Below are positions 12,318 to 25,079 of a stretch of 64,000 nucleotides of DNA, piece after piece (the first letter of the stretch is position 1; the number at the start of each line of letters is the position of its first letter). The stretch comes from Eucommia ulmoides (Eukaryota > Streptophyta > Magnoliopsida > Garryales > Eucommiaceae). The notes under the pieces are model-generated. The model did no database searches. It was not told the DNA's origin and saw nothing but the letters and a program-made list of their open reading frames with translations. The stretch is from contig CM028335.1 in assembly GCA_016647705.1 (NCBI GenBank), positions 23,228,905 to 23,292,904 on the forward strand, given 5' to 3'. Both the position numbers and the translations under genes were made by a program.

Positions 12318-13590
12318 ATGCCTAAAATCAAGAAGCGTGCTCAAAGGGTTACGTATGATAATGAATATTTTCAAAAGAAGAAGGATGAGAAAAGATATAA
12401 TCAAGAGTTTGTCAACCGAAAGGTTATAGGTTGCAAACCCACAGATTTTGTAAGTTTAAGAGAGAAAAATATTGATGTTGAAGGATATTTTAGAAATTTG
12501 GGGTGGACCAATTTTGTCACCCAAAGGAATGAGTGAATGCTGGTGTGGGTGAGAATGTTCTATAGCAATCTCACTTATAATAATGTTGGATTACATCCTT
12601 TGTTAAAGGAAAAGAAATCTAGTTTAATAGGGGCTTATTATGCGATATTTTGGAATTACCTAGAGGAGACGTAGTTTCGTACAATATCCCCTCACTGGCT
12701 TTCGATAAATTTCAATAGAATAGAAATTGCTGAGAAATTTGACTTGGAGGGCAATAAAGCATGATCACTATCTCTTGAGCATAGGTTCATTCACTTAGTG
12801 CTAATCTATACGGTTGTACCTATAGGAGGAAATCATGCTAATGTGAATGATTTTGATTTGTATTTGATAAATGAGATTATCAAGGGTAGAAAATTGGACT
12901 TGGCACATATCATGATGGATAATATGAAATATCATGTTCAGAAACCTTTTGGAGTGTTACCCTATGCTGATGCACTTCAAAAGTTGTTTGATCATTTTGG
13001 AGTTGAAACTGATCATGATGAAGAAAAATTCATAACAATCATACCCGGATGGATTAATGTCAATAATGCTTCGTTAATGGGATATAAGTACAGAGGAAAC
13101 AAATGGGTAAAAAAGAGAAATCAGAAAAGGCAAAGAGTACAGGCTGTGAGCGAAGAAGGAGCTGATGAGAAAGAAATGAGCGTTGATCAGAAGATGGATT
13201 TTCTTTGAGAACAGATTGATGATCTACGGGTACATGTGGATATGATGGATGATCGGATGGCTGGGTTAAAAAATAAAATGGTCCAAATGAATATGAATAT
13301 GGAAGCTGGATTTAGGAAAATCATGAGGAATCTGGAACAAATGTTTCAGTTTATGCAGTTATCACATCATGGATACCAGTAGCAATATAGTGCTCAGCCA
13401 CACTTTACATAACATCCTATGTTTAGAGCAAAACAGTCATTTGGAGAACCATATGCTGCAGGGCCATTTGGAGCAGGACCGTCAACGCCGTTTCATCAGC
13501 AAATAACTCCAGGATCAAGTGCTCAGCCAAGAGTTTAGTATCCTCAGCAGCCAACCACTAGTTTAATGGGACTATATTATCATTTTTCTG
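12318..13590 (+). pseudogene. Decayed gag-like 'putative plant transposon protein'
   Basis: The ATG at 12318 starts a basic N-terminus (MPKIKKRAQRV). Coding similarity continues past stop codons at 12534-12536 and at further points up to the segment 12798-13208. That segment has the pattern of the family of unknown function often called 'putative plant transposon protein' (a helical domain ending near KPFGVLPYADALQKLFDHFGV). After 13208 a coiled-coil stretch (MDDRMAGLKNKMVQMNMNME, about 13243-13300) and a Gln/Pro-rich tail (to about 13590) follow, with additional stops. Such ORFs sit in non-autonomous LTR elements. Domain assignment is from memory of the family pattern. Confidence 0.5.
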
Positions 13591-13931
13591 GATAGAGTCC
13601 TCATTGAGTTTATCTTCTATTCTCTTTTTGAATACGTTATCTAGACAAACTCCACAATTAATATTTTGGTTTGTAATAGCTAATCTAGGTTAGTTTTGTG
13701 AAACTTAACTTTTAGTGTACGGATTTTGATGGATTAGCTAGATTTGATCTATTTAGTTAGATTTTTTTTTTTTATCCCTAATGATGATCCACATGGTATT
13801 TGTTGAAAATTATTTTTGTGCTTAAAGTTGATTTTATGGGTTGATTCTATGTGTTTTTAAAGAGTTATATATATAAATATTCTGATTTAATTACTTTGGG
13901 TTTATTCTTTCAAAGTATATTATATATATGC

Positions 13932-15374
13932 CTAGAGTAGAAAACAGCACAGATGAGCCTTTAGTTCTAGTTTGTTGTGTTTATGTGGTTTGAGAAGAAC
14001 AAAACAAGTGCAACCAAAGACTCTGAGTTCAGAGCAATCGGGAGGTTTACCAAAAAGATGCTCAAATGGAGACTGGTTTTGGATTATAGCGGAAGGGACA
14101 CGATTTATTATGTAGATGGCTGTGAAGTCAACATCACCCCTAAAAATGCTCAAGGCATGATGAAGAAATCAGGAGAGCACGAACTGTGTCAAGAATATGT
14201 CTATGTTTGTGTTCGGCTAGTCCATTTTATTGAGATGTATTAGGACACGAGCGATGGGAGAACGTGCCATTTTTGCGAAGCAGGTTAAGAAAAGCACAAT
14301 CCTTGTATTTTATTGCATTATCTGAGCAGAAAACTTTATTATTTCTAGAAAATTGGGTTTGAACCATAGAAGAAAACTCAGAATGTATTTGGAATAGTTC
14401 GGATTGATGTTTCATAAGAAACAACAATGTATATCAAGAGTAGTCGTCCACAAAGATAACAAAATAACGATAACCACCCATCGAGGCATAAGGAGAAGGC
14501 CCCCAAATATCAGAATGAATTAGATCAAAGGGTGCAAGAAAAATAGACTGACTCTCTTTGAAAGGTAGGGCTGGTTGTTTTGTAAGTTGGCAATGGATAC
14601 ATTTGAAGGACTCATGCTGAACTGAACCTAACTGACCACTAGAGATAAGCAATTTGAGTCGGCTAGATGAAGTGTAGCCAAATCGAGCATAACAAAATTG
14701 GGATAGGGAGAAAAACACTAGTGGTTGTGGAGATAAGGATGAGAATGAGGAAGAAGATACTGGCGGTGGTAGTGAGGTTGCACAAGTTGATGAAAGGATG
14801 GTTGTGGTAGTAGTGGAGTTGGAGATAGAAGGTGCAAACTGACAAGTTCAAATAGGCGTCCAACCTTACGATCAGTCCCAAGAGTTTCTCTTGTCCGAGG
14901 ATCTTGCACGCGACAACCACTATTAGAAAATATGACTTCAAATCTCAATTCACAAAATTCCCCAACAGACAAGAGAGTTAAGGTGAGTTTTAGAATAAAA
15001 TATGTGTCAGGAATAGAAAGATAGGAAGTAAAAACCTGACCGGTATGGATAACAAGTATTTAAGAACCATCAGCAGTATAAATACTAGGGATATTCATCG
15101 CGGAAAGTTTGGTTGAGAAAATATTGGGATCAGATGTCATGTGATTACAACAGGAAGAATCAAAGAACCAAGAAGAGTTACCTGTAGTGAGTGAGAGAGT
15201 AGGGGAAAGATTTGTACCATTACCATTTTTGGAGAAGATATGAACGAGAAATAAGGTCAAATCTACAATAGACATGGTGACAATAGTGGAGGTAAGATTC
15301 GAACCCTTTTTTGCATTCATAATGAGCGAAGAACCCACAAACATCATTGTTGAACCTAAAGAAACTACTATCAC
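13932..15374 (-). pseudogene. Copia protease-integrase remnant
   Basis: Segments read on the minus strand: 15374-15060 contains the aspartic protease site as FDSSCCNHMT (15164-15135), where the Gly expected after Asp-Ser is Ser. 14972-14718 resembles the linker and GAG-pre-integrase. 14718-14434 has the HCQLTKQPALPF zinc-binding tail and HSDIWGP with the first catalytic Asp kept. 14427-14227 has CSDNA with the second catalytic Asp. 14153-13932 has the integrase C-terminal part (INRVPS...LRVFGCTCFV). The third acidic residue falls in a degenerate stretch. No reverse transcriptase follows. The segments lie in different frames, so it cannot encode a polyprotein. Confidence 0.8.
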
Positions 15375-16210
15375 GGATGAATTCAGAACGCTAAAATTCT
15401 TCAGAAACCGATATTAAATCTTCAAGTACTAGGTGAAAATCGGGTGAACCGGTGTAGGAACCACACGGATATAACAAAAAGTACATTCTGTAAGCCTCAA
15501 GCTACAAAACGAAAGTTGGAATCAGAATTAGAACGTTAAAAAACTCAGGAACCAGTCCAACTTTTTAGAAAACCCATCTAAAAACGCTTGAATCGGTCAA
15601 AGAAAGTTGTCTAAAAAAAATGGTGACGTGGCGGTCAACTGCTAACGTGTTAGATGATGAGACGGTCAATTCCTAACGTGACGCTGGCTTATTATTAACG
15701 TGGCACTTAAAGTGGAGTTGACTGGGTGCTGACTAGACAGTTAGGGTTGATGTGGCAAGGGAACCTCTTTGTAGGCATGTGAATCTGAGAGTAGAATAGT
15801 GCAGAGGATAAGCGTCGCCCGTGAGGGTGTATGAGACTTCGTACGATGCTGATTTTTGCGTGGTTTTAATCGACTCGTCGAGACGGTCCCAATGACATAT
15901 CGTGAGGTGGATTTAGTGCCCTGGTTGAGGTAGTAGAGCCAAAAATCTGAGACGGCGAGGGATAGTGGTATTGCGGGCTGTTGAAAGCGCGTGAGAGTGC
16001 GTCTGGGCTCCGGTGGAGGTGATTTTGGTGGCGTTGTGTTCGTCTCTACAAGACAAAGATGTTGCTGTGGTGGTTGTTGATACCGGAGTAGTGATGAAGC
16101 CTACAGTAGCGACGAAAGTCTCGGGAGAATAAGGAAGGCGACAGTGAAAGTTTTAGGGTTGCAAAAATTTTAAGAAAAGTAGGACCAAGAAAGACTTACT
16201 CTTAATACCA

Positions 16211-16371
16211 TGTTAAGATGATTGAGAAGTGAGAGAATGAATCATATATTGATATGTAAGAAAGAAGTACAGGTTTACAAACACCATATACACAAGTATA
16301 TATAGGGGAAGAGGGGGTTAGGGTTTGCCCTAATGGGTTTAAGTGGGCTTAAGCTCATTATCACATTAACA
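16211..16371 (-). repeat. Short (161 bp) copia 5' LTR
   Basis: The termini are perfect inverted hexamers, TGTTAA...TTAACA. A TATATATA-type box lies inside (about 16295-16302). The PBS complement TGGTATTAAG adjoins at 16201-16210. Confidence 0.8.
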
Positions 16372-16839
16372 TCATTCATGTATTTATCTCTGTTTTCCAA
16401 TCGAGTTGACAATGAAATGTTTTTCTTACAGATTTGTAATCATGGGTTTGAAGTAAAATTTATGATTTCTATTATGTTCTTGTTTTGCACACTTCAAGTG
16501 TATGTTGATTTGTCTAAATGAACAATTTTTTCCTTGATATTGTTCCACATCATCCTCTATGCATTTCTCTTTATCCAGTTCAGGTTACATGCTATGCTTC
16601 AGAATGAACTATGACACTGCGCTTATGAGAAACGCATTAGTTGTTGGTATTTGAGATTGTAAAGTATTTTCTCATATGCCAGTCTATGTTCTTTTGCATA
16701 TCATAAGGTTTCATTATATCTTTGATCTTTTTGTTACCTCGTTATATTGTCTTGTCTCACACCTCATTCATGTTTTGTGAAATGATTGTTAATTCATTAT
16801 TGATTATATGATTTGCTTCATGTTGGAATACACAATACC
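16372..16839. other. Unassigned interspersed DNA
   Basis: AT-rich sequence between the copia LTR and the GC-rich minisatellite. Open stretches such as 16333-16521 are short and hydrophobic with no recognisable domain. I see no supported gene. Confidence 0.5.
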
Positions 16840-17040
16840 CCATAACAGAGGTGACACACCCCCTGCAACAGGGGCGAAACACCCCCTATTGCTTAGGGAG
16901 TGAAACCTCCCTGCAATAGGGGGTAAACTCAAGGGGTGAAACCCCCTGCAATAGAGGGTGTCACCCCCTTATTGTAGGGGATGTTTCAACCCCCATAGGC
17001 ACCTCCTGTTACGGGGGTGAACCACCCCCGAGGGGGAGAG
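16840..17040. repeat. GC-rich hairpin minisatellite
   Basis: About six degenerate units related to GGGGTGAAACCCCCTGCAAT occur in both direct and inverted register. Runs of C5 and G5 alternate, so each unit can pair with the next (CCCCCTGCAATAGGGGG forms a stem). It abuts a GA-rich tract (17030-17076). Confidence 0.75.
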
Positions 17041-17076
17041 GGAGGGAGGAAGAGAGAGAGAAAGAGAGACGGAGGG

Positions 17077-18223
17077 TATAACAATCCGGTTTCTCAGGGC
17101 CGCCACTTGGTTTCTCCTATAGAGAATTTTACTTTATATATTTTACCATTTATAAATAAATTAGAAATATTAATAATTCTGCTCTAATACCGCTCTATTA
17201 CGGCCTGATTTTCCAAGGCCAACATGCGGTTTCTCAAGTTGGAGAATTAAAACTAGCACCGAACGACCAATATTTCATGCTATAAAATTCGATAAATTTT
17301 ACAACAACCATAGTTTATACAAATATTATAAAAAGAATAACTTAATATTGAATCCCAATATATGGAGTCAATTATATTCCTAACATGTTGATATGTTCAC
17401 ATTGAAACCCAAGGGACCAAACCAAATGTTTATCAAACTTCAAGAGTAGAAGTGTCAAAAGAAAGACCCAAATTAATGAAGATCCAAATTTCCAGTGACT
17501 TATCAATTGATTATTATAGTTATAAATATCGAATATGAAATCTGGGACCTAAATTTAATTATCGATACTTTCCACTATTTTATTTTATAAAAATCTTAGT
17601 TTTTTTTTACAATCTACGACAATCGTTATAATTATCGATTTATCGAGTCAATTTTACAATGGTAAATAATAAATACAATTATTGCAAATTTAATAGAAAT
17701 ACATTCAAATAAATTTTCGTCGCCATTTCACTCTTACCGGCTCTGCAATCAAAACTGTAGGAGTTGTGAGCCAATGATCAGTAGAATTTCGATCTCTCTA
17801 ATACGTACATTTATGTAATACAACCAATAAAACACATAGACATGATTTCCACAAATTTTTTCACATAAACACAATTATTTTATGAAAATTAACAACTATA
17901 ATCCAACGACAATAATGATATAAATCTCACAATAGATAAATTAAATACATATATTAGAAGAGTTAGAAATTCTACCTGAAATCCAAAGTCGAAATCTAAA
18001 CAGGAATATCTCAAAATATTCTCATAAGTGTATTTAATCATTTTGATTTCATTTTTCATCCCCATTTTTGCGGCTCCATTTGTTCTCCGCTCCCCCAAAT
18101 ATATCTTTCATATTTATCCTCTCTTATTCTGATATTAGGCTTAACATTATAAGATGATCACTTATTTATTTATTTTTTATTATTCTTCTCCTCCCTATAC
18201 ATGTGTAAGCTCCTTTATTGTTA

Positions 18224-18259
<36 letters not shown>

Positions 18260-18636
18260 CAATAGTTAATACATGTGTAATGCACTTCAAGATTGATGTT
18301 TTTTTTTTAATTCACGGTCACAATTCAATTTATTAATAGTTAAGATTAAAAATTACACTTAACTTCCATAATTATGAAGTAATTTATATTAAATCCAATA
18401 ATTACATTTATCCCTCCAAAATTATCAAATATTTATTATAAATTTTTATAATATACAAAGCAACCCAAAAACATTGCACTTATATAAAATATTATTTTCA
18501 AAAATATAAATTTAACATTTAACTTCAAAAATTATAAATTATATATGTACACCATAAATTTACAAAATCATCTCCAAAAATATTAAACTTATATAAAATA
18601 ATATTTTTTAAAAATATAAATTTTTGGGGTATTACA
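17077..18636 (-). mobile_element. Gypsy-type solo LTR
   Basis: On the minus strand it begins TGTAATACCCC and ends near GGATTGTTATA (last bases mutated from CA). Exact TSDs GAGGG lie at 17072-17076 and 18637-18641. The interior has no coding domain. TGTAA(C/T)ACCCC starts are common in chromovirus LTRs (established knowledge, applied by eye). It contains a (TTA)n microsatellite at about 18225-18257. Confidence 0.8.
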
Positions 18637-18899
18637 GAGGGAGAGAGGGGGAGAGACAGAGTTAAGCGGGAGAAATGAAAAAGAAAAAAGGAAAAAAAAA
18701 AGAAAAAAAGAATGATTAAAAAATTAAAAAAATATATATATAAATTTCTATTTTGTCCCTTCATTCTATTACTTTGGACGGAATTTTTGACAAAATGACT
18801 ATTTAAAAACATGTTAATATGTAAAAAAATTAAAATGAAATGCTCAAATTTAGAAGAACTACTTAGAAATGTGTCAGTAGTTAGAGGGTTTAAAATGTA

Positions 18900-19225
18900 T
18901 TTTTCCCTTCAAATATATTAGGACACAATATTGTGGCCTAATATAATTTTTTATTTTAGAACACAACTTTTAGTCCTTGTATATTATATATAAATATTAT
19001 TTTTTGTTATTACTAATTTAATTTTATTGGGGCACTATTTTTTGTCCTGTGAAGATTAAATTATACATTAAATTTAACAAAAATAATAAGAATATGATTG
19101 TTAAAAATATACATTTGATTTTTAAGTGACACTTCCAATTTTGTGCCTCGAAAAACAAATTTATAGGACACATTACATGTAGTATCTAAAAAAAAGTGTC
19201 ATCATAGACAGTTTTTGTTGTAGTG
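18900..19225. mobile_element. CACTA (En/Spm) transposon terminal fragment
   Basis: The sequence ends TTTTTGTTGTAGTG at 19212-19225, the reverse complement of the CACTACAACAAAAA terminal repeat of plant CACTA elements. It is preceded by subterminal motifs resembling TAGGACACA, GTCCT and GTGTC in both orientations (from about 18920). The opposite TIR was not found, so this is one end only. Confidence 0.6.
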
Positions 19226-19370
19226 ATTATTTGCGTGTGCATTTAAAATTCACTTTTCCCCATATTAACAAGATGAAAACCGCTTAGGGAATTTGAAATT
19301 ATTTGTTATTTTTTAAACTATCTAATTCACCTCTCTCTTAGGTAGATCTTTGGGCGAGCACGCCTAATTA
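19226..19370 (+). repeat. Possible copia LTR 3' end fragment
   Basis: The stretch around 19315-19350 (CTATCTAATTCACCTCTCTC followed by TTAGGTAGATC) resembles the last 50 bp of the copia LTRs ending at 9523 and 10690. Only a short match is visible. Confidence 0.35.
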
Positions 19371-19374
19371 AAAA

Positions 19375-19800
19375 TAATTTTTCCTAATTAATATATGAAA
19401 ATTATAGAAATAGCTCCCCTAATTAATATATGGATAGAAATAATTATAAAAAAGTCTAATTTCCCTTAATTTGAAATAATTCTCACTAGTCAATATACAA
19501 AAATTATAGAAATAACTATAGAAATTTATAATTCCTTCTAATTAGAAATAATTCTCCACAATTAGAAATAATTCTCACTAATTGATATACAAAAGTTATA
19601 GATATTTATAATATTCCCTAATTAGAAATAATTTCACATAATTAGAAATAATTTTCACTAATTAATTTACAAAAATCAAAAAATAATTATAGAAATTACT
19701 AATTTCCCCTAATAGAAATAATTTCCCATAATTAGAAATAATTTTTGCTAATTAATATACAGAAATAATAGGAACTAATTTTAGACCAGCATAATATGCG
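19375..19800. repeat. AT-rich ~60 bp degenerate tandem repeat
   Basis: Repeated phrases TAATTAGAAATAATT, CTCACTAATT and ATATACAAAAATTATAGAAA recur in the same orientation about six times. Related units reappear at 21130-21255. No coding content. Confidence 0.6.
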
Positions 19801-20940
19801 GGTATAGAAAAAATCATATCAGTATATATTTTTTATTTGAATATTACACGTACAACAATTGGTCATTTAATTTTATATTTAATTTATCTTGTGAAAGTAT
19901 GGAAAAAAAAGTTAATGCTGAAAAATAAAAATAAAATTGTAAGATAAAAAACAAATAATGTCAATCTCTAAAATAATTATTGTTCATCACTCATATTTAT
20001 TTTTAGAAAATAATATTAATATATATATATATATATATAATATGTAAATAATCTCTAGAGGATTTTTAAAATTTTCTATTTTCTTTAAATAATAGTTTTA
20101 AAATAAGCTAATAGGTCTTTTTTATATTGTTTAAAAGTTATATATAATTAATTAATGGAGAGAGAGAATTTTATTTTATTAAATGGTTGGAGAGGGAGAT
20201 GGAGATGAAGATATAAGGTTACATATAATTAGTTATAATGAAAATAATCTTCAATTAAAATATGTATAAATTTCAGTGAAAGTTTTAGTCATTGTCATTA
20301 GAAAAACTTACAATGATATCCCCTATCATTTGAAAATATCTTTGACTCTCATTTTCTTTGATATTAAATATAAAATTACATATTTATCTTTGATACTATA
20401 TTATTAAAAAATTAATTAAAACTATCTAATAAAAAATTACTCTTATAATATTACAATTTTGGTTTTTAAATTATATTTATGTAAATATATTTATAATTTT
20501 TTAATACTATTGGGATCAAATAATGATTGCTACATTTTTTAAGTATTTAAAAAGTACTTCGTGCTGATTGTTTTAGAATTTAAAATTATTATGAGAATTA
20601 AAAATTGTTAATTTATATAATACATTTTCTATTCTAACTTTTTTTTTTCTTTTTTGGGATCAAACGATAGTTTTTTGTGTTTTTTGAGTACTTAAAGAGT
20701 ACTTGCTGCTGAAATTTTTAAATTTAAAATTACTCTAAAGTTAAATATTTTTTTATCTATGAAATTTAATTACACTTTATATATAAGTTGTTTAATTTAG
20801 TTTTTTTTTTTTGAATTATTTGGTGAAGTTTTCATATGAGATTTTATTTACTAATACTTTTACTTGGTTAAAAAAATATTAGGCTTGTGGATTTTCTATT
20901 TGTAATTATAACTATTTTTTAAAATTACAATACTTAGAGA

Positions 20941-20943
<3 letters not shown>

Positions 20944-20986
<43 letters not shown>

Positions 20987-20989
20987 TAT
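20944..20989. repeat. (ATT)n microsatellite
   Basis: About 15 uninterrupted trinucleotide units in an AT-rich interval. Confidence 0.9.
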
Positions 20990-21259
20990 TTTGTGTGAAA
21001 TTTTCAAAAGACTTGAAGGAGGCTTATTGATGAAAAAAAAAATATAAGAACTTAAAAAGAGGTGGTAAAAATTAATGAAAAAAAATGAAAACTTACTGAA
21101 AGCTTCTCTCTCCTTCCACTTTTATATATTAGTATTAGATAGTTCTCCCTGATTAATATATAGAAATTATAAAAATTAGAAATTTCTAATTCCTCTTAAT
21201 TATAAATAATTATCACTAACTAATATATAAAAATTATAGAAATCTAATAAGAAAGACTA

Positions 21260-23197
21260 AAATTGGAAGGCCTATGAATGAACGACGGTTCTCCAATGTC
21301 TAATCTCTCTCTTTGGGTTTCTCTTACCCTCTTCAAATGATTTAATTGCCCCGTGTCATTTATCTATCTCTTAACTCAACCTTCAATGTGATTTTCAATT
21401 CAATTGAATTGATTATTAAATGCTTAATTCAATTCACATCTTGGTGTCGGTGTGAATTCCGACTCCTCAACTTCTTCGTACATTTCCCCTTCAATCGATT
21501 TATTAACGCCAGATGTACATTCATTTTTTTTATCCTCGATTTCATCCGCCTAATATTGCTCACCATCATTCTCTTTTGTTGCTGTAATGAAACCATATCG
21601 CCTGCTTCGGTATTCCCTTACAATTCCTGCCTTCAAATTGTTTCTATCTTAGGATTCAAATGTTGTTTTGTTGTAGTTCTTCTACTCAATTACCTGGCAA
21701 AATGTTCAAGGTGGAGTCTTGATTTCATTACTTTTAGTCTAATTTATTTTAATAACTTATTTATTCATTTTATTTCACAATAGATTGATTCCTATGTTAG
21801 TCTTTTCATTCCACGCACTATTTTCAATTTACTTATTTTTTTCATCGTTACTTTTGTAATGCAATTATTTTTACCTTTGGTTTTTCATTTTATATTTAAA
21901 TTATATTAATTCACAATAGATTTCTCATTTCAGATTTTCCATTCTATAAATTATTTTGTAATGCAATCCAAATGCTGTTTAAATAAATTCTGTTTGTTGT
22001 TATCAGTTTTTCAAAGGAATATTTTATTTTTTCTGCTGCAAATTTTGTTTCTAAAGAGAACTTCCATTATTTTTCACTCAAAATTTTGTAGATGTCTTTA
22101 CGGAATTCAGTCGATTGATTGGTTTGTTAGGTTTTGAAGTTTTCACTATGAATCAAGGACTGAATGATAGATCAATCAATTTGAGAGCAAGGTGTAGTGT
22201 CGATACTCTTTTTATTTGTCTACTCGAATGTTCCCAACTTTCTGAAATATGAAGAGAACTCCAAAGAATTATAATACCTTTAAGTCTTAACCATTTTTAA
22301 GTAAATTTTTGTTTTTAATAAAAAAAGTACCTAAATTTAAAAGTAGTATTCCTTTTGAACTTAAAAAATACTTTAAAAAAAATGTAAAAGCAAAAGATAG
22401 TTGTTTTTGTTTTTGTTTTTGTTTTTATATTTTTAGAATTGATGGAAATCGATGGAGTAGCATCTCCCTATCCACTTTGTTAAACCAATTATAATTTCTT
22501 TCAGATTTAGAAATCATTTGTAGGGATTATACTAAAATACCTCTCTACACAATCAAATACACAACTTAATATTTTTGTTTTTACTTTAAGCAAAAGTATT
22601 TTTATTTTCAAATTAAAATTTAAAATTTTAAAAATACTTAAAAAAACATTATCGAGTGCCTAAACATTTATAATTTTTTACGACATTTATGACACTAAAT
22701 GATAAGAAGAGAGATTTTATGTTCCAAGAAATGGATAAAACTAATGCTGAATTATCTTTTAGAAGACGTGGAATAAGAATTTTGTGAATAGTATCTTCTT
22801 GGAGAATCGAATGGGCTGAATCTTGAGAATATGATAATGGCGATGCAAATAATTAACAGATTGATGATATTGAATTACCTCAATGCAAGATAGAAAAGAT
22901 GAAGATTATGATATACTAAATAGGTGGGATGAGTATGATGAGAAGATACATATTAATTGTGAGATATGCAGTATACATTAAAAATATCTTCAATCCTTTT
23001 CTTTTAGGAAAGGGGGTAGAGGCAATTACTGAGCCATCCCATGTAGATATGGAAACTACCGAATGAACCCAAGAGATTTTGTTTGCACCTACCAGTCATG
23101 GAAATTTGCTGATAAATTTGCCCTTATTAATGAATTTACACTTTCCATACATATTATCACCCTTACAAACGTGTAACAAAATATGGTAATAAACTAC
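21260..23197. other. Intergenic DNA, no supported gene
   Basis: A 145-codon open stretch (21346-21783) starts at TTG, is Phe/Ile/Leu-rich and lacks motifs, so I do not call it a gene. A GTTTTT microsatellite lies near 22402-22426. Short phrases (ATGTTCCAAGAAAT) recur here and near 35028, suggesting shared repeat ancestry. Confidence 0.5.
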
Positions 23198-24217
23198 TGT
23201 TAATCCCAAGATTTTGATGAACAATTAAGTATTTATATTTTTTGTGGAACTAATGGATTTGTTGAGTGTTTGTGTTGTAGTTTAAAAGAGTATCATTCAA
23301 GATCAAATCATGAATTAATTATGAAGGATGCAGAGATGATATTATTATGAAGAAATTGTTGAAGATGCTAAAGATGCAAAGAGACTAACAAAGAGACGAG
23401 CATTAAGAGACCGAAGATTTTGAAGAATCTAGGTGAAAACAACTCAGGTTAATTTTTAATCTTAATGTATCCCGATTAGGATCACACACGACACAAAAAT
23501 AATTTTATATTTATATGTATTTTTATTAGGATCTTAATTAGCTAACATAATTGCTCCAATGTGAAATTGAAAAAAAAAATATGGACTTTAGAAAGATTAG
23601 TATTTAAAATTGATTAATAATGTCAACCGAGAAAACAAATCGGTTAGAGAAGCAAAAACATCGAAGATTGGAATTAAAATTAATTAAGAAATAAGAGTTA
23701 CAGTAGGATTGGTTAACTGACCAACATGGATTGGTCAACCGATGAAGAAGTGGCTGGGAATGATACAGTCTCAGGATCGATCGGTCAACCTGTAGACACG
23801 ACATTTTGATCGTCTCGCAAAAAAAATGTGCTTTATTTTATTTTCAAAAAAATAAAAAAAATAGAGAAAAAAGAAAATAAAAAATAAAAAAAGGATAAAA
23901 AAATACAACTGAAAAAAAAAATGGAAAAGAAAAGGTTTCCTTGTCAAAATGGGATTAGGTTTCCTTTTCCATTTTATTTTATGTTTTGTTTCATTATACT
24001 CGTCGAATTGGGACTAATATAGAATCACCAAGCCAACCGAATTCATGTTAGTGACATCTTTCTCCCCTTACGATATAATTTTGGGCCGACCTTGGCTACG
24101 TGCTATAAGTACCGTCACTTTGACTTTGCACCAGTGTGTCAAGTAAACCAATCCTGTAGAAGTTTTGGTCATCTGAGGTGATCAGGTAAATGCACGAGAA
24201 TGCCTTGCAATCGCAAT

Positions 24218-24620
24218 TGACACACCCTGGATTTTGATTGCAGATAAAGTAGAGATCGAGAAGAAAAGAAAAACTAAGTTTCCATTTCTCCCCCTCGAAG
24301 TCCTCCAAATTCGTTAATTTTGAAAATAGTTTTTCAAAGGCTTTTCAAGGCTTCAGTTTTGAAAAATTTCTTGGGTCGAGATTTTATATTTAAAAAGGAG
24401 TTTCCACCTTGCATGGGGTTAAATGGTGTGCTAGGTCAATGAGATTTTAGAAATTCATTTTTTAATTAGGAAATGGCCCGTGTTTCCACTCTTAAAGGTC
24501 TTGTACCAGAGATTTTCTTTAAGTTCGAGGGTTGGTTATGCTCGGTGAAAGTTTTATGCACCCCAAGACACTCGTCCGTAAACGGTACCTTAGTCTAAAT
24601 GAATATTCACTATTAAACAA
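24218..24620 (-). repeat. Inverted copy of the composite's right LTR end
   Basis: Read on the minus strand, this block ends like the 36540-36870 segment. Shared phrases in inverted order include CACCCCAAGACAC, GGTTGGTTATGCTC versus GGTCGGTTATGCTC, and GGTTAAATGGTGTGCTAGG versus GTTTAAATGGTGTGCTAGG. It starts TGACACACCCTGG, matching the complement of the GGGGTGCGTCA terminus. Confidence 0.7.
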
Positions 24621-24879
24621 CACTCAAGTAATTTTCTTTGATTTACTTAACAAAACCAAAAAAAAAAAAAATCATTGTTTAAAGTTTTTTCCTTTTTAAT
24701 GCATTTTTATATGTAATATAAAGCTGGTAAAGGTTAAATTATCTATTATGCAACTACAAATAAAACAGATTGAAAATAAAAATATTTTTGTATTTTTTTT
24801 TATGTAATGAAAGCAAGTAAACTACACTAATCTAAACAGCGACAACCCAAAAGTAGTATATAAGGTACAAAAATATAAA

Positions 24880-25075
24880 TGACCGAACCTTATAAAGGCT
24901 TCCTATATATCCCTATTTGCACAGGAAATCAAGTCGACATGTAGTTCCAATATGCAAACTATATGAAATGAAATATTTTTTCTTATTTTTAAGAGACTGA
25001 ACGTTCTAAAGGTTGCCTACATATTCTTGTTTTCACAAGAAATCAAGTCGACATGTAGTTCCAGTCCACTAGCCT
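24880..25075. repeat. Two-copy direct repeat
   Basis: Two copies about 110 bp apart share CAAGTCGACATGTAGTTCCA and a preceding block resembling GGCTTCCTATATATCC / GGTTGCCTACATATTC. Such blocks are familiar from plant LTR-element leaders. Confidence 0.6.
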
Positions 25076-25079
25076 AAAG

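Larger units (their letters stand above)
13925..16371 (-). mobile_element. Ty1/copia element, 3'-truncated, with 161 bp LTR
   Basis: On the minus strand the order is LTR (16371-16211), PBS (16210-16201), a degenerate gag region, protease, GAG-pre-integrase and integrase. The element then stops near 13925, before reverse transcriptase. The 3' LTR is absent and no TSD can be scored. Multiple stops and frame changes are present throughout. It is distinct from the copia element at 58-63 kb, with a shorter LTR and different protease context. Confidence 0.8.

Noticed and set aside
16840-17040. CRISPR-like spaced repeats
   Set aside because: Units are degenerate, abut each other, have no unique spacers of constant length, and the DNA is plant.
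21346-21783. 145-residue membrane-like protein
   Set aside because: Starts at TTG, AT-rich low-complexity hydrophobic translation, no motif, no gene context.
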